Source: JANMJD01 sp963847945
GTDB lineage: Bacteria > Actinomycetota > Acidimicrobiia > Acidimicrobiales > Ilumatobacteraceae
Assembly (NCBI GenBank): GCA_963847945.1
Contig: CAWKBX010000009.1
Span: 806,001 to 870,000 of the forward strand
DNA length: 64,000 bases
Reading direction: 5' to 3'
In this document: in pieces, positions 53,362 to 63,701 of the stretch
How positions within the stretch are numbered: the stretch's first letter is position 1
How the letters are laid out: each line of letters opens with the position of its first letter
Notes under the pieces: model-generated
The model's database searches: none
What the model was told of the DNA's origin: nothing
The model's input: the letters and a program-made list of their open reading frames with translations, nothing else
Made by a program: the position numbers and the translations under genes

Positions 53362-56300
53362 TTACGGCTGGTAGACCACCGAGTCTGTTGAACCCAGCGA
53401 TGTGGTGCTCACGTTGCCGGACGGGTCACGGAACTGGGCGTAGACCGTGACGGTGTCGCCCGGCTGGGTCTCGGCCGGAACAGTCAAGAAAGCCTGGTCG
53501 GCGTATGGCATCCACGCCGCGCCGGTGAAGTCGTCGGTCAGCGAGAACCGCATCTCCAACAAGTCGGCCGGAGTCCCCGCCGTCGCCTCAGACCCGTCAC
53601 CATCGCCTTCGCTGTCGTCGACCGTGACGGTCAGCGACAACTCCAACGACGTTGCCACGTCGGCGCCCTCGTTGATCAGCACCGAACCGGCCGGGGCGTA
53701 CGGGTCGTTGGTGGCGACGACCACCGACGATTCGAGCGGGGTTGCTCGACGATCGACACCAGAGATGTCGGTCACGACCGGTACCACCCGGTAGGCGTAC
53801 GGGGTCCCGGCCACCACCGCGTGATCGACGTATGTCTGATCGACCAAGCCGCCGACGATCAGCGACCACGGGCCGCCATTGTCGGAGCGGTACAGATCGA
53901 CCGAACGCAACGTCCCACGCTCCGGTGCACCCCAGGTAACCTCGACGTGAGCCACACCCGACATGGCGGTCGGGCGAACCGAAACGCCGGTGAGCGGCGA
54001 GACCCGATCATCAATCGGATCGGTCGGATCAGCCTGCGCCACACACACCGACCCGTCGAACGATGCCTCGGAGCCGTCGAGTTCGCCACCGGTGTCGGTG
54101 TCGTTGACCAGCGGATCACTGCCCAGCCGGAACTCGCACAACTCGATCAGCCCGTCGTCATCGCGATCGGCCTTCCAGTCGCTCGAATCCTGCGGGTCGA
54201 GTCCAACGGACTTCTCCCAGCCGTCGTCGAGACCGTCCTTGTCGTTGTCGCCGACCGAATCGACGGCGAATCCGCCCTCGTCCTCGCGGCGGTCCACTCC
54301 GGAAAGCCCGACCACCGACACGGTGTACGAACCAACGGTTGTCGGCCCGCCTTCGCGTTCTCCGAAGCCATCGCCGTGACCGTCGGGGTTGCCTCCGTCC
54401 AAGCCTGGGGTGTCCCCCGCTGCGGTGGCCGAATACGACGCCCCGTAGACGCCGTCATCTGCCTCACCGTCGTCGTGGCTACCGTCGTCGTACATCTCGA
54501 CGAGCAGCGTCCGCTTAGCCGGATCGGTGACCGTGGCGATCACCCGAGCACCGGTGATTCCACCGTTCGGACCGGCGAAGAACGCCGCCAGCGGCACCTC
54601 GGTACCGGGGCGGGCGTCGTCGATCGGCGTACCGATCGCCAACCGCAGGCCGAGGTCGCTGCGGGCGGAGACCGAGGCGAAGTACTCCTGGTCAAGGCCA
54701 TCGACGACCATCGTCCACGTGCCGGGAATCGGGTTGGGAATGGTCCACACCTCGCCGGTGCCACCGGGCACGACCTCGCGGATCGCCCCGGGGACGACGT
54801 TGCCGACCGGGTCGACGAGGGTGACCGAAGCGCCGGCCGCGTGCTGCCAGCCGAGGGCGACGACCAACTGATCGGTGGTCGCGTCGACCTCGAACTGACG
54901 GCCCTTGCCGTCAGTGCGGTGGATGACATCGTCGATCGTCAGGCCGCGACCCTGGACGGCGAAGTCCTGCACATCACCGGTGACAACCACCCGGCCGGTC
55001 TGACCCTTGGTGGTCGCGTCGCCGTACACCCGGACCTGGGTGCCGTTGATCTGGACTCCGTCGAGCGACGGCATGAACTCAGTGGTCAGGTACTCGCCGT
55101 TGATTCGCACCCGAGCGACGGCGTGCGCCAACGAGTAACGGAACTCGACTTGGCAGCCGGGCTTGAAGTCGAAGTTCAACTCGGCATCGACCAGCGTCGC
55201 CTCGATTCCCGTACCCCCGGCGAGACCGCCGGTCGCGTAGTGGCTTTCACCCGGTGCCTTCACCCCGACGCCGTTGTCGAGGTAGCTGTCTTCGACGACG
55301 ACCGAACCCGGAAGCCGACTTTCGAAGCCCACCCGGGCGTCTTCCGTGCGGCATCCCTCGTCGCCGATGTCGACGAAGGTGGCGAGCCGTTCGCGGTCTG
55401 CAAGGCGAGACTGCTTGGCGTCGTACAGTCGGGAGAGGTTGTTCTCCCACCCGAGTGACGCGGTCGCGCCCGGCGTTCCACCGGCCCCTCCACCCGCCGA
55501 TGTGGCACCGGCCGATGACGATGACGTGTTCACCGGCACCGACCCGGCAGTCGGGGCGTAGTCGTAACTACCACCGGGAACCGAGGCGGCGATCTGCTGC
55601 ATCAGGCCTTCATTCGCCTCGGGCCCGAGGGCGATGGCGTGGATCGGGCAGCCGTTGTCGATCACCTGCGACTTCACGTCGGCCCAGTACTGCGGCTCGT
55701 TTTCGTAGCCGTCCGAGAGGAGCACAAACCCGCAAACATGCTTCGGGTCCCGATTCGCGTCGTGGGCCTGGGCGGCGGCCAACATGCCGTCGCCGATCGA
55801 GGTCCACGCGCCCGGGGTCGCCGCGCTGATGGCTGTTTCCATCGCCGCGCGCTGGGCGGCGTCGACCGGCTTGAGCGGGGTATTCAGCGTCGCATCCGTG
55901 TCGAACGAGACGTATCCACCCTGGTCACTGGTCGAAAGTTCCTCGGTGAACAACGTCGCCGCCTTGCGGGCGGCGTCGATCTTGTTGGCATCGACCATCG
56001 AACCCGACCGGTCGAGCACGATCACTTCGTCCTGCGCCCGTTCGAGGTAGACCACCGATTGCGGCTGGGTCGCAGTCTGGGTGCCAAGGGCGAGACGCAG
56101 GTCGTAGAACGTGCCGTTCTGGGCCCCGGCCGAGGCGTTCGGCGCCTGGACGAGTAGCCAGTAGCGGTCCTGCACATACGAGCCCTGCACGACCGTGGCG
56201 TTGATCGCCGCGCCGACGCCGAGAGGGCCGAACGAGGCGGTGAACGCATCCTTGGTGAGACCGGCGATCGGCTCACCGTTGGGGCCGGTCACCTTCACCT

Positions 56301-57723
56301 GCACGATGAACCGGCGGGGCTTGGCCGGAGTGCCGACCATCTCGAAGGCGGCGGTCGTGGGGCGTTCGATCGAGATCGACGGAGTGACGCAGCCGTAGCC
56401 GACCTTCACCGAGCCGGTGTCGCTCAAGCCGGAGACCGCGCCGGTCAGGCTGGTCAACCCGGCAGTGGCGACGGTGCGAGTCCACACGCCCGAGGTGATC
56501 GCCGACCACCGATCGCGCAGCCCGGCGGCCGTGGCGGTCATCACCGACATGCCGAAGTTCTTACCCTGACCGTCGAAGCGGTAGGTCGTGTAGGCGCACT
56601 GCGAGGCGGTGGGCATCTCGAAGAACTGCACCGATCGAGCGTTGACCATCGGCGTCGACACGTTCGCGTTGAACGCCGGACCGCCCGAGATGATCGTGTT
56701 GCCGGTCATCGCGTTGCCAGAATTGCGGATCTCGTTGTCGAGATAGGTGAGCCGCTGGTCGGCCGGCGAGCGCTTGTACGCCCACAACGACAAGCTGTAA
56801 TCGAGCCAGTCCTTATCGAGGTTGCCACCGCGCCCGGTCACGAAGTCGCGGACCGCTTTGATCTGGTCGGTGCTGGCGCCGAGCTTGGTGTAAAAGTCGC
56901 GGATCGCATCCCAACCGATCACCGGGGCGACATCGCCGCTGCCGCGGTATTGGTCGAACAGCCACGTCCACCACAGGAAACTGCGGTAGCTCGTCGACTC
57001 GGTCGAGCCGGTGCGGTCGGATGCGGTACTCATCAACCCGTTCAGTTCGGGGATGAAGAAGTGCCCGGCGTCGGCGTCAAGCGTCGCGTCGACGCGGTCC
57101 TCGATGGCGCGGGCGACTCCTTCGCCGTACCACGCACCCCAACCGCCCGACGTGTCGTCGTAGACGTCTTGAATGAGATGCATCGTCTCGTGGTAGGCGA
57201 GCAGTCGCTTCCACAAGACGTCGTTCGAGTCGACACTGTCGTCGTCCCAGTAGAGCGACATCGGGGTGATCACGCCGCCGGTGCGGGGATCTTCGCCGAT
57301 GTACACGGTGAGGGTGGTCTGACCGGCGGGCGGGAACCCGATGCCGCGGTCGATGTAGAAGCCAAGCGCACCGGCTGCTTCGTTGGCGACGCCGACGGCG
57401 GTGACGTTGTCGCCGTTGGCATTGTCAACGTTCGAAATGGCGTGCTCACATCGAGCCGCACCTTCCGCCGCGGTGCAGCGGTTTTGGTTGGCGGTGGTGT
57501 TCTGCTCCGTGTACCACACCTGGATCGTGTAGGTCGTGCCGTTCTTGGCGAACGTCTGACGGTGACACTGGTCGAAGTCGACGACCTTGCCGCGCAACGT
57601 TGCCGAGGTCGACCCGGTGCAACTGGCGGCCTGAGCCGGGGATGGATCGTGGGTGACTACCAACCCGCCGAGACTGAGTAGCCCGACGACCGGTAGGGCG
57701 AGTGAACGCCGTAAACGTGACAT
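53362..57723 (-). CDS. Large secreted protein with HExxH peptidase, VWA and FN3-like domains (CLCA-like)
   Basis: About 1453 residues from the ATG at 57723 (AAGGAG seven bases upstream), with a signal peptide (SLALPVVGLLSLGGLVVTHD). A metallopeptidase-like domain has HETMH at 178-182 and GEGVARAIED after it. A von Willebrand A domain has an intact metal site DRSGSM at about 571. Beta-rich domains follow, then a thrombospondin type 3-like calcium stretch (DNDKDGLDDGWEKSVGLD, DRDDDGL) and a fibronectin III-like region near the end. This order (zinc peptidase, VWA, beta domains) is that of animal CLCA proteins. It may process itself and act in adhesion. No C-terminal sorting signal seen. Confidence 0.82.
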   Translation of the reverse strand: MSRLRRSLALPVVGLLSLGGLVVTHDPSPAQAASCTGSTSATLRGKVVDFDQCHRQTFAKNGTTYTIQVWYTEQNTTANQNRCTAAEGAARCEHAISNVDNANGDNVTAVGVANEAAGALGFYIDRGIGFPPAGQTTLTVYIGEDPRTGGVITPMSLYWDDDSVDSNDVLWKRLLAYHETMHLIQDVYDDTSGGWGAWYGEGVARAIEDRVDATLDADAGHFFIPELNGLMSTASDRTGSTESTSYRSFLWWTWLFDQYRGSGDVAPVIGWDAIRDFYTKLGASTDQIKAVRDFVTGRGGNLDKDWLDYSLSLWAYKRSPADQRLTYLDNEIRNSGNAMTGNTIISGGPAFNANVSTPMVNARSVQFFEMPTASQCAYTTYRFDGQGKNFGMSVMTATAAGLRDRWSAITSGVWTRTVATAGLTSLTGAVSGLSDTGSVKVGYGCVTPSISIERPTTAAFEMVGTPAKPRRFIVQVKVTGPNGEPIAGLTKDAFTASFGPLGVGAAINATVVQGSYVQDRYWLLVQAPNASAGAQNGTFYDLRLALGTQTATQPQSVVYLERAQDEVIVLDRSGSMVDANKIDAARKAATLFTEELSTSDQGGYVSFDTDATLNTPLKPVDAAQRAAMETAISAATPGAWTSIGDGMLAAAQAHDANRDPKHVCGFVLLSDGYENEPQYWADVKSQVIDNGCPIHAIALGPEANEGLMQQIAASVPGGSYDYAPTAGSVPVNTSSSSAGATSAGGGAGGTPGATASLGWENNLSRLYDAKQSRLADRERLATFVDIGDEGCRTEDARVGFESRLPGSVVVEDSYLDNGVGVKAPGESHYATGGLAGGTGIEATLVDAELNFDFKPGCQVEFRYSLAHAVARVRINGEYLTTEFMPSLDGVQINGTQVRVYGDATTKGQTGRVVVTGDVQDFAVQGRGLTIDDVIHRTDGKGRQFEVDATTDQLVVALGWQHAAGASVTLVDPVGNVVPGAIREVVPGGTGEVWTIPNPIPGTWTMVVDGLDQEYFASVSARSDLGLRLAIGTPIDDARPGTEVPLAAFFAGPNGGITGARVIATVTDPAKRTLLVEMYDDGSHDDGEADDGVYGASYSATAAGDTPGLDGGNPDGHGDGFGEREGGPTTVGSYTVSVVGLSGVDRREDEGGFAVDSVGDNDKDGLDDGWEKSVGLDPQDSSDWKADRDDDGLIELCEFRLGSDPLVNDTDTGGELDGSEASFDGSVCVAQADPTDPIDDRVSPLTGVSVRPTAMSGVAHVEVTWGAPERGTLRSVDLYRSDNGGPWSLIVGGLVDQTYVDHAVVAGTPYAYRVVPVVTDISGVDRRATPLESSVVVATNDPYAPAGSVLINEGADVATSLELSLTVTVDDSEGDGDGSEATAGTPADLLEMRFSLTDDFTGAAWMPYADQAFLTVPAETQPGDTVTVYAQFRDPSGNVSTTSLGSTDSVVYQP

Positions 57724-57881
57724 GACTCTGCTCCTTCTTGGAGTCCACGGGGGGACGGACTCGCAGCTCTCGACCTGCCGTCCGACCAGGAAATACGCGT
57801 TGGAGTACATACGTAATTCATGTCACCACTCCATTGTTGATGTGCTGATTGAGTCACATTGATGCGGACGATCTCGATGTG

Positions 57882-58160
57882 ATGTTTTCAGCACATCTGT
57901 TCAGTCAGCGGTGTTGTGACGATACGAGCACGACGTTTGCGTTCTACAGTGCCGACGATTTCGGCCGCACCATCGCCGAGGGTCGTTGCATCATCGGACT
58001 CACCCATCAGGAACCGGCTGACGCCGTCGGCGTCGATCGCACCTTTCTGTCGCGGATCGAGCAAGGCAAGCCGTCGATCCAACTCGAGCACATGTTCCGA
58101 ATGCTGCAACATCTCGGCATCCGAATTGAAGGCACGCTGCCCGGCGATGACCGACCATGA
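57882..58160 (+). CDS. HipB/XRE-like HTH protein, orphan
   Basis: About 92 residues; the helix-turn-helix reads FGRTIAEGRCIIGLTHQEPA then VGVDRTFLSRIEQGKPSIQL, EHMFRMLQHLGIRI, as in HipB-type antitoxins. No HipA-like partner follows. The start is uncertain (TTG at 57849, GTG at 57879, ATG at 57882). It is divergent from the CLCA-like gene and could regulate it. Confidence 0.6.
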   Translation: MFSAHLFSQRCCDDTSTTFAFYSADDFGRTIAEGRCIIGLTHQEPADAVGVDRTFLSRIEQGKPSIQLEHMFRMLQHLGIRIEGTLPGDDRP

Positions 58161-58289
58161 GCCGCCGACTTAGATGGTTCGTTCAAGGCTGTTCTGGTCG
58201 GCAGGTTGCTTGCATTCCGCGCCGCGGCCATGCGCTAGCCGGCGCTGAGATCGGCACCTGCCGGTCCGGCCGAAGCGTACTATTGGCCG

Positions 58290-58889
58290 ATGACTGACGC
58301 CACCAACTTCTATCACGGCGGGATGCGCGAGGTGCAGGAGCGCATGGACTCCGTACGGCTCGCCGATCGGTTGCGTGAAGTGACCGTTCACGGGCGGTTT
58401 TCCGACGATGATCGGGCGTTCATCGAAGCGGCGTCGATGGTCTTTGTCGCCACCGCCGACGCCGAGGGACGACCGGACTGCTCGTACAAGGGTGGCGCGC
58501 CGGGGTTCCTGCGACTACTCGATGATGTCACGATCGCCATGCCGGTCTACGACGGCAACGGGCAGTACCGCACGCTCGGAAACATCGTCGCCAACCCGGC
58601 CGTCGGCCTGTTGTTCGTCGACTTCGATCAGAGTCGGCGATTGCGGGTGAACGGCGACGCGACGGTCGTCTTCACCGACGATGATCCGGAGCTCGTCGGG
58701 TCATTCATCGGTGCTGAGGCGGTCGTCGTGCTGCGACTGCGCCATGCGTTTCCGAACTGTCCGCGGTACCTCCACCATCTGGCGAGTGGAACGATCAGCG
58801 AGTACACACCCGCCCCCAGCTACGAACCACCTACGCCAGAGTGGCAATCGAGCTCCACGTTCCAGCCCTACCTACCGAAGCGCGACTGA
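58290..58889 (+). CDS. Pyridoxamine 5'-phosphate oxidase-like flavin-binding protein
   Basis: 199 residues with the split-barrel fold: FVATADAEGRPDCSYKGGAP, YDGNGQYRTLGNIVANPAVG, FVDFDQSRRLRVNG. This is the PNPOx-like group with an extended tail (YLHHLASGTISEYTPAP). Such proteins bind FMN or F420 and reduce various substrates; true PNP oxidase activity is not implied. The following 180 bases (58890-59069) hold no convincing gene. Confidence 0.85.
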   Translation: MTDATNFYHGGMREVQERMDSVRLADRLREVTVHGRFSDDDRAFIEAASMVFVATADAEGRPDCSYKGGAPGFLRLLDDVTIAMPVYDGNGQYRTLGNIVANPAVGLLFVDFDQSRRLRVNGDATVVFTDDDPELVGSFIGAEAVVVLRLRHAFPNCPRYLHHLASGTISEYTPAPSYEPPTPEWQSSSTFQPYLPKRD

Positions 58890-59069
58890 ACAATCCCGAT
58901 CGACCTGTGGACGGGGGAGACGGTTCAAGTGGGACCAAGCGCGGGCCGCGATACCTGAACACTCCAACGAGACCGGCCACACCGATGATCGCGAACACGC
59001 CCACGAAGGCTTGGCCACCCTGAATGCGCCGTCGCCGACGTGATCTGCCAACACCGCTCGACCTGAGTT

Positions 59070-61511
59070 CTACAGCACGGCGGTGATCGGTGACGCCAAC
59101 AGTTTGGACTTTGAGGGGGGGACATCGCGGCTGGCCAGGGGGGCCATCTTGACGTCCGCGGGTACCCACTCGTCGGCGATTTGGAGCAGCAGGTCGGTGG
59201 TCCACAGGGTGATCAACGAGACCGTGCCGTGACGGCCGCCGGTGACCGAGGCGCGCACGCCCTTACCAGCGCGGCCTTGCACCGGGAAGTCGGAGCAGGC
59301 GACGCGTTTGACCGCGCCCGAGGTGTGCGAGATGAGTACGACGTTGGCGTCGGGGGCGACGACGGCCCCGGCGACGCGGTCTCCGGCGGCGAGCTTGATC
59401 GCCCGCACCCCGCCTGCGGTGCGGCCCATCGCCCGAACGTCGGCGGGTAGGAACCGGATGCCTTGGCCCGCGGCGGTGACCACCAGCACGGGCGTGACCT
59501 CAGTTTCAGCGTCGCCAGTCGATGACTCGGCCGGGGCGGCGAACACCGCTACCGTGCGCTCGCCGGGTTCGAGTTTGATGATCGAGATGCCGCCCTTGCG
59601 GTCGCCGCCGGCGAGGTCGTCGATGCGCTTCACCGAGCCGTCGGAGGTCACCAGCATCAGCGCGGCGGGGAAGTCGACCTCCGACCACCAGGCGAGAATC
59701 GGGTCGTCTTTCTCCAAGCCCTGGAACACGTTGACCGCCGCGGTCGGCTTATCAGTGGGCATCGAGCCGACCATCGCCCGGAACAGCTTGCCTCCGGCGG
59801 TGACGGCGACCATGCTCGAACCGGTGGACGTCTCGAACGAACGGATCGGCGGCGCCGTGGTCTTGGGGGCCTTGCCACGGTTGCCGTTACGCGCCGACAC
59901 AACGGTGCCATCGCCGAACAACGTGACGGTCGCCGGCTCGTCCAACACGAACGCCGCCTTCGACGCCGGGACCAGGATTTCATTGGCGATGATCGTGCGG
60001 CGCACATCGCCGTCGAAGAGCTTGCCGACTTCCTCCAACTCCGTGCCGACCTGGCGGCGGAGCTTGGTCGGCGAGTTGACCAGCGTGTCGAGTCGGGCGC
60101 GCTCGGCCCGCAGGTTCTTCGACTCGGTCTCGAACTCGATGCGGGCGTCTTCGGTGAGCTGGCCGAGCATCAAGTCGAGCACGGCGTTGGCCTGGTCTTC
60201 GTCGAGCCCGAAGCGGGCCATCAGCGCGGGGCGGGCGACGGCGCGCGACTTTGACGTGCGCACGATGCGGATCGTCTCGTCGATGTCGAGCAGGGCCAGC
60301 ATGTAGCCGTCGAGCTTGTGCAGCCGCACATCGATCACGCTCATTCGCCGGAGCGAGCGCTCGCGGATCACGTCGATGCGATGAGTGATCCACGCGTCGA
60401 GGCAGGTCAGCAGATTGAACAGCTTCGGGCGACCCAACGGGTCGAGGAAGTGCATCTGCACCGGGTTCGACACCTGCAGGTTGGTGTTCGCCAACACCGC
60501 CGGCATCACTGCGTCGGGGGCAACGCCCGAGGCGACCCGGATGACGATGCGGGTCTGACCGTCGGCCGATTCGTTGTTGAACGCGGCAACCCCGAGGATC
60601 GTTCCCCCGTCGACCCCGTCGGCGAGTTTCTCCATGAAGGTGTCGGCCGAGCCGGTCTTGCCCGAGGTGTACGGCAACGAGGTGACCACGATCGTGCGGG
60701 CGTTGCGGGCGCCTTCCTCCACGTGCCAGCAGCCGCGCACCGCGACGCGACCGAGGCCGGTGCGGTACATCTCGGCCAACTCCGAGCCGTTGACGATCAC
60801 CGCTTCCTGCGGATAGTCGGGCCCGGGGATCAGTTCGAGGAGCTCTTCGATGGTCGCCCGCGGATTGGCGATCAGGAGCTGGGCGGCGGCGATCACTTCG
60901 AGCGGGTTGTGGGTCGGCATTGCCGAGGTCAGCCCGACGGCGATGCCTTGCGAGCCGTTGACCAGCAGGTTCGGGAACCCGGCGGGCAGCACCGCGGGCA
61001 GGGTGAACTCGCCGTCGTAGTTGTCGACGAACGGCACCGCCCCTGAGTTGACGTCGACGAGCAGTGCTTCGGCATTGGGGTGCAATCGCGACTCGGTGTA
61101 GCGCTCGGCCGCCGGGCCGAAGTCGGGCGAGCCGTAGTTGCCGTGGAAGTCGATCAGCGGGCAGCGCATCGAGAACGGCTGGGCCATGCGGGCCAGCGCG
61201 TCGTAAATCGAGGCATTGCCGTGCGGATGGAAACGGGCCATGGTGTCGCCGGTGGTGCGCGCCGACTTCACATGCGGGCGGGTGGAGCGGAATCCGAGGT
61301 CCTCCATGTCCCAGATGATCCGGCGGTGGACCGGCTTCATCCCGTCGCGCACATCGGGCAACGCACGACTGCGCTGCACCGCCATCGCGTAGTCGAAGAA
61401 GTCGGACTCGAGGGTGTCGAGGACGTCGATCAGTTCAATCGTGTCGGAGTCGTCGGGGATCTCCAACGAGAGCTGTGGGCCGCCGGGGGAAGGTTTCTTC
61501 GGTCGAGCCAT
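59070..61511 (-). CDS. Type II DNA topoisomerase subunit A (ParC/GyrA-like)
   Basis: 813 residues. The DNA-breaking Tyr is at about 138 in AAERYTESRL; the winged-helix entry is VQRSRALPDVRDGMKPVHRR; C-terminal beta-pinwheel blades follow, with a partial GyrA box (QGRAGKGV instead of QRRGGKG). The degenerate box and the pairing with the next gene fit the second, ParC-like enzyme found in some actinobacteria beside gyrase. The quinolone region reads HPHGNASIYD (Asn and Ala where E. coli GyrA has Asp82 and Ser83). Its start overlaps the parE stop (TAATG). Confidence 0.92.
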   Translation of the reverse strand: MARPKKPSPGGPQLSLEIPDDSDTIELIDVLDTLESDFFDYAMAVQRSRALPDVRDGMKPVHRRIIWDMEDLGFRSTRPHVKSARTTGDTMARFHPHGNASIYDALARMAQPFSMRCPLIDFHGNYGSPDFGPAAERYTESRLHPNAEALLVDVNSGAVPFVDNYDGEFTLPAVLPAGFPNLLVNGSQGIAVGLTSAMPTHNPLEVIAAAQLLIANPRATIEELLELIPGPDYPQEAVIVNGSELAEMYRTGLGRVAVRGCWHVEEGARNARTIVVTSLPYTSGKTGSADTFMEKLADGVDGGTILGVAAFNNESADGQTRIVIRVASGVAPDAVMPAVLANTNLQVSNPVQMHFLDPLGRPKLFNLLTCLDAWITHRIDVIRERSLRRMSVIDVRLHKLDGYMLALLDIDETIRIVRTSKSRAVARPALMARFGLDEDQANAVLDLMLGQLTEDARIEFETESKNLRAERARLDTLVNSPTKLRRQVGTELEEVGKLFDGDVRRTIIANEILVPASKAAFVLDEPATVTLFGDGTVVSARNGNRGKAPKTTAPPIRSFETSTGSSMVAVTAGGKLFRAMVGSMPTDKPTAAVNVFQGLEKDDPILAWWSEVDFPAALMLVTSDGSVKRIDDLAGGDRKGGISIIKLEPGERTVAVFAAPAESSTGDAETEVTPVLVVTAAGQGIRFLPADVRAMGRTAGGVRAIKLAAGDRVAGAVVAPDANVVLISHTSGAVKRVACSDFPVQGRAGKGVRASVTGGRHGTVSLITLWTTDLLLQIADEWVPADVKMAPLASRDVPPSKSKLLASPITAVL

Positions 61512-63532
61512 TAGATGTCACCCACTTCGATCTCGAGCGAGTCACCCGACCGGGTGAGGATCCAGTCGCGTCGCGGCGGAATCTTCGGGCCGAGCAGGCG
61601 GTTCACCTGCTGGTCGAACGCCGCGGGATCACTGACCCCGAGTCGCCGCAACACCCGCGTCCGCGGACTCATCGTCGCCCGCAACTCCGACGCGTCCATC
61701 TCGCCGAGCCCTTTGAGGCGGCCGAACGAAGCGCTGTGCTTCGGATGCTCGGTGAGGAACCGGCCGCGTGCCGCCTCGTCGAGCAGGTAGATTTTCTCGC
61801 CGCGCACGATCGTCGAGAACAGCGGCGGCATCGCGTGAAACAGGCGACCCGACTCGATCAGCCCGGGCATCCAACGGTAGAAGAACCCGGTCAAGAGCGC
61901 CCGGATGTGCGAGCCGTCGACGTCGGCGTCGGCGCAGATGACGATGCGGTCGTAGCGCATCTTGTCGAGATCGAACGACTGCCCGAACCCGGCGCCGAGC
62001 GACAGGATGATGTCGGCCAGCGACCCGTCCTTGGCCAGCTCTTCCAGTGACTTGCGCTGATCACCCTTGTACGTGTTACGCGGCTTGCCCTTGATCGCCA
62101 ACACGGCTTGCGACTTCGGGTCGCGGGCGTCGACCGCGGTACCACCGGCGGAGTCGCCTTCAACGATCCATACTTCCGACTGGGCGTCGGACGCCTGACC
62201 GCTGCGGTCGCGCAGCTTGGCCGGCAGCCCGCCACGCGACTTCGAACCACGGGCGGTCACCGTCTTGAACGCCTCGGCCTCCTTGTCAGACTTGAGCCGC
62301 AGGCGCATCATCCCGATCACCAGATCGCAGACCCGCTTGGCCTCGACTGGGTGCTCGTCGAGCCACCGTTCGATCGACGGCAGCACCACCTGGCGAACCC
62401 TTGCCTGCACCTCGACGGTCAGCAGCTTGCCCTTCTGGTTCCCACCGAATGCCGGTTGCGGATGCATGATCGACACTGCCGCGACGACTCCTGAGAAGAT
62501 GTCGCACGTCGAGGGGACGGTCTCTTTCTCCTTGAGGAATCCGCGGTCGGTGATGTACTTCTGCACCCCTTCGGTCAGCGCGGCACGGAAGCCTTGGACG
62601 TGGGTGCCGCCCTCGGTGGTGGCGATGCCGTTGGCATATCCGACGACGATGTCACGGTCGTTGTCGGTCCAGGCGAGGGCGAACGAGGCGTGGGTCGGGG
62701 CGACTTCGCCCTCACCGAAGATGACCGGCGATACCTGCTCGGCGTCGCCGCACACATCGGCGACGAGGTCGGCGACGCCGTTCTCGGAACGCCATTCTTC
62801 GGTGGTTTTCTCGGCTCCACGCTCATCCACCAGGACGAACGCGAGACCCGGGTTGATGTACGACTTCTGACGGAACCGCTCGGCGACCAGGTCACGGTCC
62901 CACGGAGCTTTGGTCAGTGCCACACCATGGGAGTCGTGGAACAACCGGACCGTCGGCCAGAAGCGGATCGTCGTGCCGCGCAGCGTCTTGCCATCGGGAC
63001 CACGCGGTGCCTTGCCGACCAGCGCCACCGGGCCGGTGGGGGTCGAGGGGTGCTCGGTACCGTCGCGGTCGCGACGGCACTCGTAGGTCTGCACGTACTT
63101 GTTGCCGTCTTGGCACACCTCGGCGGTCGCCTTGTCGGACAGGGCGATCGTCACCGACATGCCGACACCGTGAAGCCCGCCGGACACCTTGTAGCCGTTG
63201 CCGCCGAACTTGCCACCGGCGTTGAGTTCGGTCATCACCACTTCGAGCGCGGAACGACCTTTGTGCGGGCCCTTCTCCATCGGCCCGATCGGGATGCCGC
63301 GACCGAAGTCCTGAACGGTGACCGAGCCGTCGGGATGCAGCGTGGTGATGATCCGGTCGCCGAAACCGGCCATGGCCTCGTCAACCGAGTTGTCGACGAT
63401 CTCCCAGATCTCGTGGTGCATCGCCCGGATATCGATGCCCCCGAAGTACATACCGGGACGCTTCCGCGCCTGCTCAGCCCCGGTGAGGGCCTCGATATCA
63501 GCTGCGGAATATGTGGTGTCGACGGCCGCCAT
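61511..63532 (-). CDS. Type II DNA topoisomerase subunit B (ParE/GyrB-like)
   Basis: About 673 residues from the ATG at 63532 (MAAVDTTYSAADIEALTG); earlier in-frame Met codons give an unlikely extension. GHKL ATPase motifs are EIVDNSVDEAMAG, DFGRGIPIG and GGLHGVGMS; TOPRIM motifs are EGDSAGGTA and ADADVDGSHI. It powers strand passage for the A subunit encoded next. There is no long insert as in Gram-negative GyrB. It is coupled to the A subunit by TAATG. Confidence 0.93.
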   Translation of the reverse strand: MAAVDTTYSAADIEALTGAEQARKRPGMYFGGIDIRAMHHEIWEIVDNSVDEAMAGFGDRIITTLHPDGSVTVQDFGRGIPIGPMEKGPHKGRSALEVVMTELNAGGKFGGNGYKVSGGLHGVGMSVTIALSDKATAEVCQDGNKYVQTYECRRDRDGTEHPSTPTGPVALVGKAPRGPDGKTLRGTTIRFWPTVRLFHDSHGVALTKAPWDRDLVAERFRQKSYINPGLAFVLVDERGAEKTTEEWRSENGVADLVADVCGDAEQVSPVIFGEGEVAPTHASFALAWTDNDRDIVVGYANGIATTEGGTHVQGFRAALTEGVQKYITDRGFLKEKETVPSTCDIFSGVVAAVSIMHPQPAFGGNQKGKLLTVEVQARVRQVVLPSIERWLDEHPVEAKRVCDLVIGMMRLRLKSDKEAEAFKTVTARGSKSRGGLPAKLRDRSGQASDAQSEVWIVEGDSAGGTAVDARDPKSQAVLAIKGKPRNTYKGDQRKSLEELAKDGSLADIILSLGAGFGQSFDLDKMRYDRIVICADADVDGSHIRALLTGFFYRWMPGLIESGRLFHAMPPLFSTIVRGEKIYLLDEAARGRFLTEHPKHSASFGRLKGLGEMDASELRATMSPRTRVLRRLGVSDPAAFDQQVNRLLGPKIPPRRDWILTRSGDSLEIEVGDI

Positions 63533-63701
63533 CAGGCTGCCATTCTCGCGGTCGGACGGCCAGAACTGGTGGACCGTCGGTGTCGCGTCACGGCGACACA
63601 GTGAACCGGTCATCACCGCCGGACCAAACTCCGGTCGAACAATTGTTCGTATTTTCTTCGCCTTGAGGTGAGCCAGAACCGACCCACCTCAAAGAGTGCC
63701 C

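Noticed and set aside
53821..55458. 545-codon open frame antisense to the CLCA-like gene
   Set aside because: The sense strand carries VWA and FN3-like domains; the antisense product is low-complexity and unlike any family.
58890..59069. Small membrane protein on the minus strand (GVFAIIGVAGLVGVFRYRG)
   Set aside because: There is one hydrophobic stretch but no start with a ribosome site and the rest is Arg-rich; it is probably chance.
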